Assembly: GCA_023435645.1 (NCBI GenBank) | Contig: JAEYRK010000112.1 | Span: 1-19,615 of the forward strand | DNA: 19,615 bases | Reading direction: 5' to 3' | DNA from: Bacillota bacterium | GTDB lineage: Bacteria; Bacillota; Clostridia; Lachnospirales; Lachnospiraceae | Shown: positions 1 to 7,631 of the stretch, piece after piece | Numbering within the stretch: position 1 is the stretch's first letter | Layout: the number at the start of each line of letters is the position of its first letter | Notes under the pieces: model-generated | What the model was told of the DNA's origin: nothing | The model's database searches: none | The model's input: the letters and a program-made list of their open reading frames with translations, nothing else | Position numbers and translations under genes: made by a program

Positions 1-45
1 AGCAAGTTTACTTCCTAGAAATTAATGACATGAAACGATTTTTGG

Positions 46-74
46 TTGTATCATCATAGGCGATATGATACAAT
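46..74 (+). promoter_or_regulatory. Putative liv operon promoter with embedded inverted repeat
   Basis: A -35-like TTGTAT (46-51) lies 17 bp from a -10 TACAAT (69-74), which is preceded by an extended TG element (66-67). A perfect 9-bp inverted repeat, TTGTATCAT (46-54) and ATGATACAA (65-73), covers both promoter hexamers, so a dimeric repressor bound here would block RNA polymerase. A GC-rich hairpin, CGGGCA (86-91) with TGCCCG (101-106), follows in the presumed leader. The hexamers and repeat are seen directly; the regulator is unknown. Confidence 0.55.
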
Positions 75-165
75 GGTTGCGTAGCCGGGCAGCGCACACT
101 TGCCCGCGACATAACAACAACAGCTCAAAATGCAGGAATGTAACAGAGAACAAACGGGGGTAATT

Positions 166-1047
166 ATGAGTTTTCTTAATTATTTGATTAATGGAATAAG
201 CCTGGGAAGCGTATATTCAATTATTGCGCTCGGATATACCATGGTATATGGTATTGCGAAGATGTTGAATTTCGCTCATGGCGATGTCATCATGGTCGGT
301 GGGTATATCACCTTTACGGTCATGAGCACGATGGGTCAGAATCCGGTAATTGCGGTTTTAACTTCGATTATTTTTTGCACGCTATTGGGTATCACAATAG
401 AGCGCATTGCATATAAACCACTCCGTAAGGCATCCTCCTTGGCTGTCCTTATAACAGCGATCGGTGTAAGCTATTTCCTTCAGAATATCGCGCTTTTGGT
501 CTTTGGTGCGAATACGAAATCCTTTACATCCGTGATTAAGCTATCCGCTCTGAAACTGGCGGATGGAAGACTTACAATCTCAGGGGAAACCTTAGTAACG
601 ATTCCAATTTGCATCATTATCATGATCACACTAACCCGGTTTGTGAAGCTGTCAAAGACAGGTCGTGCTATGGTGGCGGTATCCGAGGATAAGGATGCGG
701 CAGTACTGATGGGTGTAAATGTGAATAAAACAATTGCGATTACCTTTGCCATCGGCTCAGCACTGGCAGCGGTAGCAAGCATACTGATGTTTTCTGCTTA
801 CCCCAGCCTTACCTCAACCTCAGGAGCCATGCCGGGTATTAAGGCCTTTGTGGCGGCGGTATTCGGTGGAATTGGTTCTATCCCCGGAGCCATGATTGGA
901 GGTATCCTGCTGGGTGTGATTGAGATACTGGGTAGAGCCTATATTTCCTCTCAGCTGGCAGACGCTATCGTATTCCTGATTCTGGTACTGGTTCTTCTGA
1001 TTAAGCCGACCGGTATATTAGGCAGAAAGATCCATGAGAAGGTATAG
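166..1047 (+). CDS. livH: Branched-chain amino acid ABC transporter permease LivH
   Basis: One of two membrane subunits of a high-affinity ABC importer of the leucine/isoleucine/valine family. It forms half of the channel with LivM and is energised by LivG and LivF. The 293-residue protein is almost wholly hydrophobic, as is usual for LivH. It opens with the typical LNYLINGISLGSVYSIIALG and NFAHGD sequences, and near residues 190-215 carries the cytoplasmic coupling loop around LMGVNVNKTIAITFAIG that contacts an ATPase. The ATG at 166 was chosen because GGGGG at 156-160 lies five bases upstream; an in-frame ATG at 130 would add 12 non-conserved polar residues without a good site. It is the first gene of livHMGF. 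The exact substrate cannot be read: this family also includes importers for other amino acids or amides. Confidence 0.93.
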   Translation: MSFLNYLINGISLGSVYSIIALGYTMVYGIAKMLNFAHGDVIMVGGYITFTVMSTMGQNPVIAVLTSIIFCTLLGITIERIAYKPLRKASSLAVLITAIGVSYFLQNIALLVFGANTKSFTSVIKLSALKLADGRLTISGETLVTIPICIIIMITLTRFVKLSKTGRAMVAVSEDKDAAVLMGVNVNKTIAITFAIGSALAAVASILMFSAYPSLTSTSGAMPGIKAFVAAVFGGIGSIPGAMIGGILLGVIEILGRAYISSQLADAIVFLILVLVLLIKPTGILGRKIHEKV

Positions 1048-1057
1048 CGGTGGAAAA

Positions 1058-1093
1058 CGAAGCACTACTTCCTTTGCTGAAGTGAGAGCTTCG
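1058..1093 (+). other. Intercistronic hairpin between livH and livM
   Basis: An outer stem CGAAGC (1058-1063) with GCTTCG (1088-1093) encloses an inner stem ACTTC (1067-1071) with GAAGT (1079-1083). There is no T-run after it and the livM ribosome binding site follows 18 bases later. It therefore looks like an mRNA stability or expression-ratio element rather than a terminator. The role is inferred; only the pairing is seen. Confidence 0.5.
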
Positions 1094-1121
1094 CAAGGGA
1101 AAATGCAATTTGGAGGTAAGT

Positions 1122-2213
1122 ATGAAAACAAGGAAGATAATGAAGCAATTAAATAAATCCACCAGAAGTAATCTGATTACCGTGGGTCTGCTGCTTTTAA
1201 TGTATGCGGTAGTCCAGATATTAATATCAAATGGATCAATGTCAAACCTTTTACAGGGGCTGTTGGTTCCGATCTGCTATTATTCCATATTGGCTGTTTC
1301 GCTCAATTTAACTGTGGGTATTTTGGGAGAACTGAGTCTGGGACATGCGGGCTTCATGTGTATCGGAGCCTTTTCTGGAGCTTTCTTCTCTAAGGTAACC
1401 GTGAATTCCATAGGGAACAGCTTTGTAAGGTTTACTCTTGCTATTTTGATTGGTGCCCTGTCTGCTGCTTTGTTTGGTGTTCTCATTGGTGTTGTTGTAC
1501 TGCGACTAAGAGGAGATTATCTGGCAATTGTAACGCTGGCCTTCGGAGAAATCATTAAGAATGTTATCAATGTATTATATATAGGTAGGGACAGCAGAGG
1601 ACTTCGCTTCTCCATGAAGGATACGGTTCATCTTAGACTGGAGAAGGGCGGAGAGGTCATTGTCAGTGGTGCGAAGGGTATTACCGGAACACCGAATGAT
1701 ACTACCTTTACCATAGCCCTACTACTTTTAATCATCATTTATCTGATCATTGCAAATCTCGTAAACTCCCGTTCAGGCCGTGCGATTATGGCAATTAGGG
1801 ATAATCGTATTGCGGCGGAATCTGTAGGGATTGATATTACGAAGTTCAGAATCCTGGCGTTTACCGTATCGGCAGCAATGGCAGGTGTCGCAGGGGTGCT
1901 CTACTCTCATAATATCTCCAGCTTGTCAGCAACACCGAAGAATTTCGGTTATAATATGTCCATCATGATTCTGGTTTTTGTCGTACTAGGTGGTATCGGT
2001 AATCTTAGAGGCTCCATCCTTGCAGCGATCATTCTGACATTGCTTCCGGAATACCTCCGTTTCCTGCAAAATTACAGAATGCTGATCTATGCGATTGTAT
2101 TGATTATTATCATGATCTTTAACTGGAATCCCCGTTGTATTGCATGGCGCAAGAAACACTCCTTGAAAAGCGTATTGCAGACGTTTATGAATAAACGTAG
2201 GAAGGAGGCTTAA
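1122..2213 (+). CDS. livM: Branched-chain amino acid ABC transporter permease LivM
   Basis: Second membrane subunit of the Liv-type importer, partner of LivH. The 363-residue product has a basic N-terminal tail (residues 1-20) followed by many hydrophobic segments. Family hallmarks are LSLGHAGFMCIGAF near residues 67-80, LRLRGDYLAIVTLAFGEI near 126-143, and the ATPase-coupling stretch ESVGIDITKFRILAFTVSAA near 229-248. A more polar external loop lies around residues 155-195. The ATG at 1122 has TGGAGG at 1111-1116 five bases upstream; the TTG four codons earlier overlaps that site and is unlikely. The C-terminus is basic (KRRKEA). It is followed by livG after four bases, indicating co-transcription and probably translational coupling. 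Confidence 0.93.
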   Translation: MKTRKIMKQLNKSTRSNLITVGLLLLMYAVVQILISNGSMSNLLQGLLVPICYYSILAVSLNLTVGILGELSLGHAGFMCIGAFSGAFFSKVTVNSIGNSFVRFTLAILIGALSAALFGVLIGVVVLRLRGDYLAIVTLAFGEIIKNVINVLYIGRDSRGLRFSMKDTVHLRLEKGGEVIVSGAKGITGTPNDTTFTIALLLLIIIYLIIANLVNSRSGRAIMAIRDNRIAAESVGIDITKFRILAFTVSAAMAGVAGVLYSHNISSLSATPKNFGYNMSIMILVFVVLGGIGNLRGSILAAIILTLLPEYLRFLQNYRMLIYAIVLIIIMIFNWNPRCIAWRKKHSLKSVLQTFMNKRRKEA

Positions 2214-2217
2214 GGCT

Positions 2218-2976
2218 ATGGAAATGTTAACAGTAAAAAACCTGGGCATCTCCTTTGGAGGACTTCGTGCAGTTGATTCCTTCAATATAACGATACAGAA
2301 GGGAGAGCTATATGGCTTAATTGGACCAAATGGTGCAGGAAAGACAACAGCCTTTAATCTTCTTACCGGAGTATATAAGCCGGATACTGGGCAAATCTTC
2401 CTGGATGGCGTAAATATTACAGGCCTTAGTACGATTGAGATCAATAAAGCGGGTATTGCAAGAACCTTTCAGAATATCCGTCTGTTTAAGAATATGTCCG
2501 TGCTGGATAACGTAAAAATCGGACTCCATAATGAATTCAGTTATTCTACAGCAGGAGGAATCCTGCGCCTACCATCCTACTTCCGTACAGAGAAAAGGAT
2601 GAATGAACGTGCCATGGAAATCCTTCAGGTAATGGGTCTTGATCAGGAAGCTAATCTATTGTCCTCCAACCTACCCTATGGTAAGCAGAGAAAACTGGAG
2701 ATTGCTAGAGCTCTGGCGACTAATCCGAAGCTTCTGTTATTGGATGAGCCTGCGGCAGGAATGAATCCGTCGGAGACGGAGGAACTGATGGAGACAATTA
2801 CTCTGATTCGCAAGAAGTATGGAGTGACGATTTTATTAATCGAGCATGATATGAAGCTGGTGGCAGGTATCTGTGAGAAGATCTATGTACTGAACTTTGG
2901 CATGGAGCTGGCCAACGGACTCCCCAGCGAGGTGCTCAATCACCCGGAGGTCATCCGAGCTTATCTCGGAGAGTAG
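2218..2976 (+). CDS. livG: Branched-chain amino acid ABC transporter ATP-binding protein LivG
   Basis: Cytoplasmic ATPase of the importer, acting with LivF on LivHM. The 252-residue length is normal for LivG. Motifs in order: Walker A GPNGAGKT (residues 36-43), Q-loop region ARTFQNIRLF near 83-92, the LivG-type signature LPYGKQRKLEIARAL starting at 152 (family form LSYGxQ rather than LSGGQ), Walker B LLLLDEP with catalytic Glu177, and the switch His210 in IEHDM. AAGGAGG at 2202-2208 lies nine bases before the ATG. A second in-frame ATG two codons on cannot be excluded. All catalytic residues are present, so the subunit should be active. Confidence 0.94.
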   Translation: MEMLTVKNLGISFGGLRAVDSFNITIQKGELYGLIGPNGAGKTTAFNLLTGVYKPDTGQIFLDGVNITGLSTIEINKAGIARTFQNIRLFKNMSVLDNVKIGLHNEFSYSTAGGILRLPSYFRTEKRMNERAMEILQVMGLDQEANLLSSNLPYGKQRKLEIARALATNPKLLLLDEPAAGMNPSETEELMETITLIRKKYGVTILLIEHDMKLVAGICEKIYVLNFGMELANGLPSEVLNHPEVIRAYLGE

Positions 2977-3040
2977 AAAAATAACACGAAGTAGAATGAT
3001 AACAGGAGGGGTATCCTCTTAATAGCAAGGAGAAATAACT

Positions 3041-3751
3041 ATGGCCATGCTGGAAGTGAGAAATTTACAGGTTTATTACGGAGTAATCCAGGCAATCAAG
3101 GAGGTCTCCTTTGATGTAAATGAAGGTGAGGTAATTGCCTTAATCGGTGCGAACGGTGCCGGTAAGACGACGATCCTGCACACAATTACAGGACTGATTA
3201 CGGCGAAGGCCGGAGAAGTACTCTATGAGGGAACAGATCTTCAAAAAATTCCTGCCCATAAAATTGTATCCCTAGGCATAGCCCATGTACCGGAGGGTAG
3301 GCGGGTATTTTCGCAGCTTACGGTATATGATAACCTGCTGATGGGGGCTTTCACCCGTAAGAATCAAGAGGAGATTGCAGCCTCCCTGGAGAATGTTTAT
3401 AAGAGATTTCCCAGGTTGAAGGAGCGTAGAAATCAATTGGCCGGAACCCTAAGCGGCGGTGAACAGCAGATGCTGGCAATGGGAAGGGCGTTAATGTCAC
3501 ACCCGAAAATTATACTCATGGACGAGCCCTCTATGGGGCTGTCCCCGATTCTCGTTGAGGAGATATTTGATATTATCAAAGAAATTAGCCAAAGCGGCAC
3601 CACCGTACTGCTGGTGGAGCAGAATGCGAAGAAGGCATTATCCATAGCGAACCGTGCCTATGTACTGGAGACCGGAAGAATCGTACTGGAGGGTGATGCG
3701 AAGCAGCTCATGGACGAGGAATCCGTGAAAAAAGCATATCTGGGTGAATAA
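3041..3751 (+). CDS. livF: Branched-chain amino acid ABC transporter ATP-binding protein LivF
   Basis: Second ATPase of the Liv importer, 236 residues, the usual LivF length. It shows Walker A GANGAGKT (36-43), the LivF hallmark HVPEGRRVFSQLTVYDNL near 86-103, signature LSGGEQ (137-142), Walker B with Asp161-Glu162, and VEQNAKKAL, where LivF proteins normally have Gln instead of the switch His seen in LivG. AAGGAG at 3028-3033 is seven bases upstream of the ATG. The 64-base gap after livG contains another AGGAGG (3004-3009) that can pair with downstream TCCT. I see no good terminator after livF, so read-through into the next gene is possible despite a promoter there. Confidence 0.94.
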   Translation: MAMLEVRNLQVYYGVIQAIKEVSFDVNEGEVIALIGANGAGKTTILHTITGLITAKAGEVLYEGTDLQKIPAHKIVSLGIAHVPEGRRVFSQLTVYDNLLMGAFTRKNQEEIAASLENVYKRFPRLKERRNQLAGTLSGGEQQMLAMGRALMSHPKIILMDEPSMGLSPILVEEIFDIIKEISQSGTTVLLVEQNAKKALSIANRAYVLETGRIVLEGDAKQLMDEESVKKAYLGE

Positions 3752-3758
3752 CTTCTGC

Positions 3759-3787
3759 TTGTTCGTAAGGTGTTTTCGTTTTATAAT
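3759..3787 (+). promoter_or_regulatory. Putative promoter of the cytidylate-kinase-like gene
   Basis: TTGTTC (3759-3764) is separated by 17 bp from a perfect TATAAT (3782-3787). It lies about 90 bases before the downstream ATG in a 123-base gap. The -10 is strong and the -35 is weak. Confidence 0.5.
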
Positions 3788-3874
3788 ATTAGCGAAGATA
3801 ACTAATCCGGTCCGCGTAGGTTCAGCTATACATCATTTCAGGAGTTGCTTCCTGGCGGCAAGAGGGAGGTTTAC

Positions 3875-4495
3875 ATGAATAAATATGTAATAACGATTGC
3901 AAGAGGCTATGGCAGTGGTGGAAGAACCATAGGTAAGATGCTATCTGAGGAATTGGGCATACCCTACTATGACAGAGATTTGCTCAGATTGGCTTCCGAT
4001 GACAGCGGAATTAATGAGCAGCTGTTTGCCAAAGCAGACGAGAAGATAAAGAAAAGCCTTCTCTTTCGTATTGCAAGCAAGGAATATAAGGGAGAACTCA
4101 TTCCTCCCGATAGTGATGATTTTGTATCAAATGATAATTTATTCAACTATCAGGCAAAAATTATCAAGGAGCTGGCCGAGACCGAATCCTGCATTATCAT
4201 CGGACGTTGTGCAGATTATGTCCTGAGGGATTATCCGAATGTTGTGAAGCTGTTTGTTCATGCCCCCTTGGCGGATTGCATCGAGACCCTGAAGGAAATG
4301 ACGGGGAAGCAGGAGAGGGAAATCGTGAAGCAGATTGCCTCCATCGATAAGCACCGGGTTGAATATTATAAGTATTATACCGGTCGGAATTGGGAGGACG
4401 CTAAGAATTACGACCTTTGCCTAAATAGCAGCCAGCTGGGCTTCGAAAAATGTGTAGAGATCGTAAAATCCTATCTGGACATCCGATTTCGCTAG
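3875..4495 (+). CDS. Cytidylate kinase-like family protein (P-loop)
   Basis: A 206-residue cytoplasmic P-loop kinase-like protein of the Cytidylate_kin2 type, common in Clostridia alongside the true Cmk. The N-terminus ITIARGYGSGGRTIGKML (residues 6-23) is the atypical phosphate-binding loop of this family; GIPYYDRDLL follows (about 28-37), then IIGRCADYVL in the middle, which resembles the part of nucleotide kinases after the NMP-binding region. Whether it phosphorylates CMP is unproven for the family. The ATG at 3875 follows AGGGAGG (3863-3869) by five bases; the ATG at 3845 would add ten residues without support. The gene has its own upstream promoter and a strong downstream terminator, so it is probably monocistronic. 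Confidence 0.82.
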   Translation: MNKYVITIARGYGSGGRTIGKMLSEELGIPYYDRDLLRLASDDSGINEQLFAKADEKIKKSLLFRIASKEYKGELIPPDSDDFVSNDNLFNYQAKIIKELAETESCIIIGRCADYVLRDYPNVVKLFVHAPLADCIETLKEMTGKQEREIVKQIASIDKHRVEYYKYYTGRNWEDAKNYDLCLNSSQLGFEKCVEIVKSYLDIRFR

Positions 4496-4567
4496 GTCCT
4501 GACAAAGCATCCTGAGGGAGCTAAGCTTTTTCGGAAAGAAGATCTGTGATACTAAACTCAATCAACC

Positions 4568-4600
4568 GGGAGGACGAATACCCAAGGTCCTCCCTTTTTG
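4568..4600 (+). terminator. Rho-independent terminator after the cytidylate-kinase-like gene
   Basis: A perfect 8-bp stem GGGAGGAC (4568-4575) with GTCCTCCC (4587-4594), an 11-base loop, and TTTTT directly after it (4595-4599). It lies about 70 bases after the stop codon. Confidence 0.9.
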
Positions 4601-4620
4601 TATATTTATTCAAATTGCTA

Positions 4621-4649
4621 TTGATAAGGGTATGGTAGTATGCTATACT
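4621..4649 (+). promoter_or_regulatory. Promoter of the AspB-type aminotransferase gene
   Basis: TTGATA (4621-4626), a 17-bp spacer, then an extended -10 TGC followed by TATACT (4644-4649). It sits about 48 bases before the chosen ATG and just after the preceding terminator. This is one of the best sigma-A-type promoters in the window. Confidence 0.75.
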
Positions 4650-4696
4650 TTAACCCAAAAATCAGGAATTCAAAGCTGTGGAAAGAGGGGAACACA

Positions 4697-5884
4697 ATGA
4701 TTTCAGATAAGATGGTAGCTTTGGTTAAGAACAGTTCGGTGATTCGTGCAATGTTTGAAGAGGGAAAACGTCTGGCAGCGATTTACGGGGCAGAGAATGT
4801 ATATGATTTCAGCCTTGGAAATCCCAGTGTGGAGCCGCCGACGGAAATCAAGGAAGCATTGGTACAGATACTCCAGGAAGAAAACCCTAGTTTGGTACAT
4901 GGTTATATGAATAACTCCGGCTATGAGGATGTCAGGGAAAGGATTGCAGAATCCATCAATCAGAAATTTCATACCAGCTTTCATGGGAACAATATTGTCA
5001 TGTCGGTTGGTGCTGCCGGGGGCTTGAATGTAATATTCAAGGCCTTATTGAATCCCGGAGATGAGGTGCTTGTATTTGCCCCCTTCTTTGGTGAATACCG
5101 TAATTATGTAAGTAATTATGACGGAACACTGGTGGTTGTTTCACCTAATACGGAAAGCTTCCAACCGAATCTGGAGGAATTTTCACAGAAGCTGTCAGCT
5201 AAGACAAAGGCGGTCATCATTAACTCACCTAATAATCCAACCGGTGTGGTATATTCTGAGGAAACCATTCTTCGTCTGGCTGAGATATTAAATAAGAAAC
5301 AAAAGGATTTCGGAACCTCTATCTATCTGATTTCGGATGAGCCCTATCGTGAGCTGGTATATGATGGTGTACAGGTTCCCTATATCACGAAGTACTATTC
5401 AAATGCAATCATTGGCTATTCCTTCAGTAAATCCTTGTCCCTACCGGGTGAAAGAATTGGTTACCTGCTGATTCCGGATTCTGTGGATGATTTTGAGGAT
5501 GTGGTGGCTGCAGCGAATGTTGCTACCCGGATTCTTGGCTATGTCAATGCTCCTTCTCTGATTCAGAGAGCCGTAGCAAGATGCCTGGAGGCGAAGGTTG
5601 ATGTGGAGATTTATAACCGCAATAGAGAGCTGCTGTATAACAGCTTAATCTCCTATGGATATCAGTGTGTGAAGCCTCAGGGTGCCTTCTACCTGTTCGT
5701 TCAAGCACCGGGAGGAGATGATAAGGCATTTGCGGAGGCAGCGAAGAAGTATAATATTCTGATCGTTCCGGGTTTCTCCTTTGGATGTCCCGGCTATTGC
5801 AGAATTGTATATTGTGTCGATTATCAAATGCTTCAGAGATCCCTGCCCCATTTTAAGCAACTAGCCTCTGAGTATGGATTATAG
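4697..5884 (+). CDS. Pyridoxal phosphate-dependent aminotransferase (AspB/class I-II family)
   Basis: A 395-residue fold-type I aminotransferase that uses PLP to move amino groups between an amino acid and a 2-oxo acid. Visible landmarks: FSLGNPSVEPP near residues 35-45, the cofactor loop GAAGGLNV, the SPNNPTGVVYS substrate/PLP segment near 176-186, SDEPYRELVYDG with the PLP-pyridine Asp, and SFSKSLSLPGERIGY with Lys245 as the probable Schiff-base lysine, followed by the Arg of the PGER motif. The C-terminal Arg region is CRIVYCVD. The ATG at 4697 follows AGAGGGG by six bases; an earlier in-frame ATG at 4640 overlaps the promoter and is rejected. The substrate (aspartate, alanine or aromatic) cannot be settled from sequence. 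Confidence 0.88.
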   Translation: MISDKMVALVKNSSVIRAMFEEGKRLAAIYGAENVYDFSLGNPSVEPPTEIKEALVQILQEENPSLVHGYMNNSGYEDVRERIAESINQKFHTSFHGNNIVMSVGAAGGLNVIFKALLNPGDEVLVFAPFFGEYRNYVSNYDGTLVVVSPNTESFQPNLEEFSQKLSAKTKAVIINSPNNPTGVVYSEETILRLAEILNKKQKDFGTSIYLISDEPYRELVYDGVQVPYITKYYSNAIIGYSFSKSLSLPGERIGYLLIPDSVDDFEDVVAAANVATRILGYVNAPSLIQRAVARCLEAKVDVEIYNRNRELLYNSLISYGYQCVKPQGAFYLFVQAPGGDDKAFAEAAKKYNILIVPGFSFGCPGYCRIVYCVDYQMLQRSLPHFKQLASEYGL

Positions 5885-5886
5885 AC

Positions 5887-5962
5887 AACAGTATGGATGT
5901 TAGGTAACAGTATGGATGTCAGGAAACAGAATGGATGTTAGGTAATAGTATGGTTGATAAGA
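5887..5962. repeat. Four tandem copies of a 19-bp repeat
   Basis: Directly after the aminotransferase stop codon the unit AACAGTATGGATGTTAGGT repeats with an exact 19-bp period, starting at 5887, 5906, 5925 and 5944. The first three copies differ at a few positions; the fourth is more diverged (AATAGTATGGTTGATAAGA). As 19 is not a multiple of 3 and the copies follow a stop, they do not encode a repeat peptide. No function is known to me; a variable-number tandem repeat or clustered protein sites are both possible. Confidence 0.9.
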
Positions 5963-6017
5963 ACCATTTAGCGCATGGATCAATGTTAAGCTGCTGTTTG
6001 GCAGCAGGGAGGGATTT

Positions 6018-7085
6018 ATGAAGCCTTGGGAGAATAAGATCAGGAGGATTGTCCCCTATGTACCGGGGGAGCAGCCGAACCTTCCGGATATGGTGAAGCT
6101 GAATACCAATGAGAATCCATATCCGCCGGCACCGGGAGTAAGAAAGGTCCTGCAGGAAATGGATACAGATAAGCTACGGTTGTATCCGGATCCTACCAGT
6201 AGGCTGCTGGTAGAGGAATTGGCAGACTATTATCATCTGGATAAGGATATGGTCTTTGTCGGAGTTGGATCGGATGATGTGTTAGCTATGGCCTTCATGA
6301 GCTTCTTTCAATCCGATAAGCCCATCTTATTTCCGGATATCACATATTCCTTTTACCCGGTATGGTGTGATCTCTTTCGGATTCCTTATCGGACGCCAGC
6401 GCTGGATGAGGAGTTCTGCCTAATCAAGGAGGACTATTATCAGGAGAACGGAGGAATCATTTTAGCCAATCCGAACGCTCCGACCGGAACTTATGAGGAC
6501 CTTAGCTTTATAGAAGATATCCTAAGCCATAACAGGAATTCCATTGTGATCATTGATGAAGCCTATGTGGATTTTGCCGGAAGGTCAGCGATAGAGCTGA
6601 TTCCTAAGTACGACAATTTGCTAGTCATTCAAACCTTCTCCAAGGCCCGCTCCATGGCAGGAATGCGCATTGGCTATGCCATGGGCAATCCGGAGCTGAT
6701 TAAGATCTTAAATGATGTCAAGTACGCCTTTAATTCCTATACTATGAATCATACAGCGATTCTGGCGGGGGCGGAAGCGGTGAAGGATTCGGCATATTTC
6801 CTTGAGGGAATCAGGAAAATAAAAGAGACAAGGGCATGGGCAGAGAAGGAGTTTGAAGCTCTTGGCTTCTCTTTCCCGGAATCGGGAGCGAACTTTCTGT
6901 TTGTGACTCATAAATATGTCACTGCCAAGGAATTATTAAAAGAGCTTAGGGAGCATCATATTTATGTTCGGCATTTTACTCAGCCGAGGATAAATAACTA
7001 TCTGAGGATTTCGATTGGTACGAAGGAAGAGATGGAAAAGCTCTTTGCTTGTATCAAAAATTATCTGACAATAAATGTAAAATAA
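6018..7085 (+). CDS. hisC: Histidinol-phosphate aminotransferase (HisC)
   Basis: PLP enzyme of histidine biosynthesis that interconverts histidinol phosphate and imidazole-acetol phosphate with glutamate/2-oxoglutarate. The 355-residue length and N-terminus IRRIVPYVPGEQPNLPDMVKL and LNTNENPYPP (about residues 28-37) are typical HisC. Further landmarks are the VGVGSDDVL cofactor loop near 75-83, ANPNAPTGTY near 150-159, IIDEAYVDFAG with the PLP Asp near 174-184, TFSKARSMAGMRIGY with Lys209 as the Schiff-base lysine, and the C-terminal NNYLRISIGT. AGGGAGGG at 6006-6013 precedes the ATG by four bases. No other his gene is in the window, so this is an isolated copy; some such copies act on aromatic amino acids. 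Spacing suggests possible co-transcription with the upstream aminotransferase. Confidence 0.88.
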   Translation: MKPWENKIRRIVPYVPGEQPNLPDMVKLNTNENPYPPAPGVRKVLQEMDTDKLRLYPDPTSRLLVEELADYYHLDKDMVFVGVGSDDVLAMAFMSFFQSDKPILFPDITYSFYPVWCDLFRIPYRTPALDEEFCLIKEDYYQENGGIILANPNAPTGTYEDLSFIEDILSHNRNSIVIIDEAYVDFAGRSAIELIPKYDNLLVIQTFSKARSMAGMRIGYAMGNPELIKILNDVKYAFNSYTMNHTAILAGAEAVKDSAYFLEGIRKIKETRAWAEKEFEALGFSFPESGANFLFVTHKYVTAKELLKELREHHIYVRHFTQPRINNYLRISIGTKEEMEKLFACIKNYLTINVK

Positions 7086-7198
7086 TAAATATTGTTCAAA
7101 TTGCTTATCATATGATACAAATTTCCCTCTGTTTAATCTTCAAATAATCCTTTATGATAGAGTATGACGGAATAAATTAACCCAATTGGGAGGGTAGT

Positions 7199-7594
7199 GT
7201 GTTGAAGATATTATTAGCTGAAGACGATTTTGCGAGCAGAAAATTTATGATGCGGTTTTTGGAGAAGTACGGGGAGTGCGATGTGACAGTTGACGGGATG
7301 GAAGCAGTGGAAGCCTTTCAGATGGCTCTGGAATCAGAGGAAGGCTATGATTTGGTATGTCTTGATATCATGATGCCGGTCCTGGGTGGATATCAGGCAT
7401 TATCCCGGATCCGTGAACTAGAGCTAGAGCACGGTATTCCCGACAATGAGAAGGTAAAAATTATTATGACAACTGCCTTGAATGAGAGGCGCAACGTAAC
7501 AAAAGCCTTTGACCTTGGTTGCACCGCATATGCAGGAAAACCGATTGATCAAGATAAATTTGAGAATGTATTAAGAAAATTGGAATTGATATAG
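7199..7594 (+). CDS. Stand-alone CheY-like response regulator receiver protein
   Basis: A 131-residue single receiver domain with no output domain. The phospho-acceptor site is complete: acidic pair Asp9-Asp10 in LLAEDD, phosphorylated Asp56 in VCLDIMMP, the switch Thr in IMTTALN near 91-92, and Lys114 in AGKPID. A cytoplasmic phosphorelay or signalling role through protein contacts is expected, but no histidine kinase or chemotaxis gene is nearby, so the partner is unknown. The start is ambiguous: GTG at 7199, or TTG at 7202 giving the family-typical MKILLAEDD; GGGAGGG at 7188-7194 serves either. It is followed by queH after 37 bases and may share its transcript. Confidence 0.87.
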   Translation: MLKILLAEDDFASRKFMMRFLEKYGECDVTVDGMEAVEAFQMALESEEGYDLVCLDIMMPVLGGYQALSRIRELELEHGIPDNEKVKIIMTTALNERRNVTKAFDLGCTAYAGKPIDQDKFENVLRKLELI

Positions 7595-7631
7595 TGTGTT
7601 TATATCGTGCAATTGATAAACAGGAGATTTT

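Noticed and set aside
1986..2444. 152-codon minus-strand frame across livM/livG
   Set aside because: It lies opposite two clear ABC transporter genes, has no ribosome site and no recognisable motif; it is a mirror of their codon pattern.
5991..6007. Small hairpin CTGCTG/CAGCAG just before the hisC ribosome site
   Set aside because: Only six pairs and no tail; too slight to call an attenuator, and no T-box or his leader peptide is visible.
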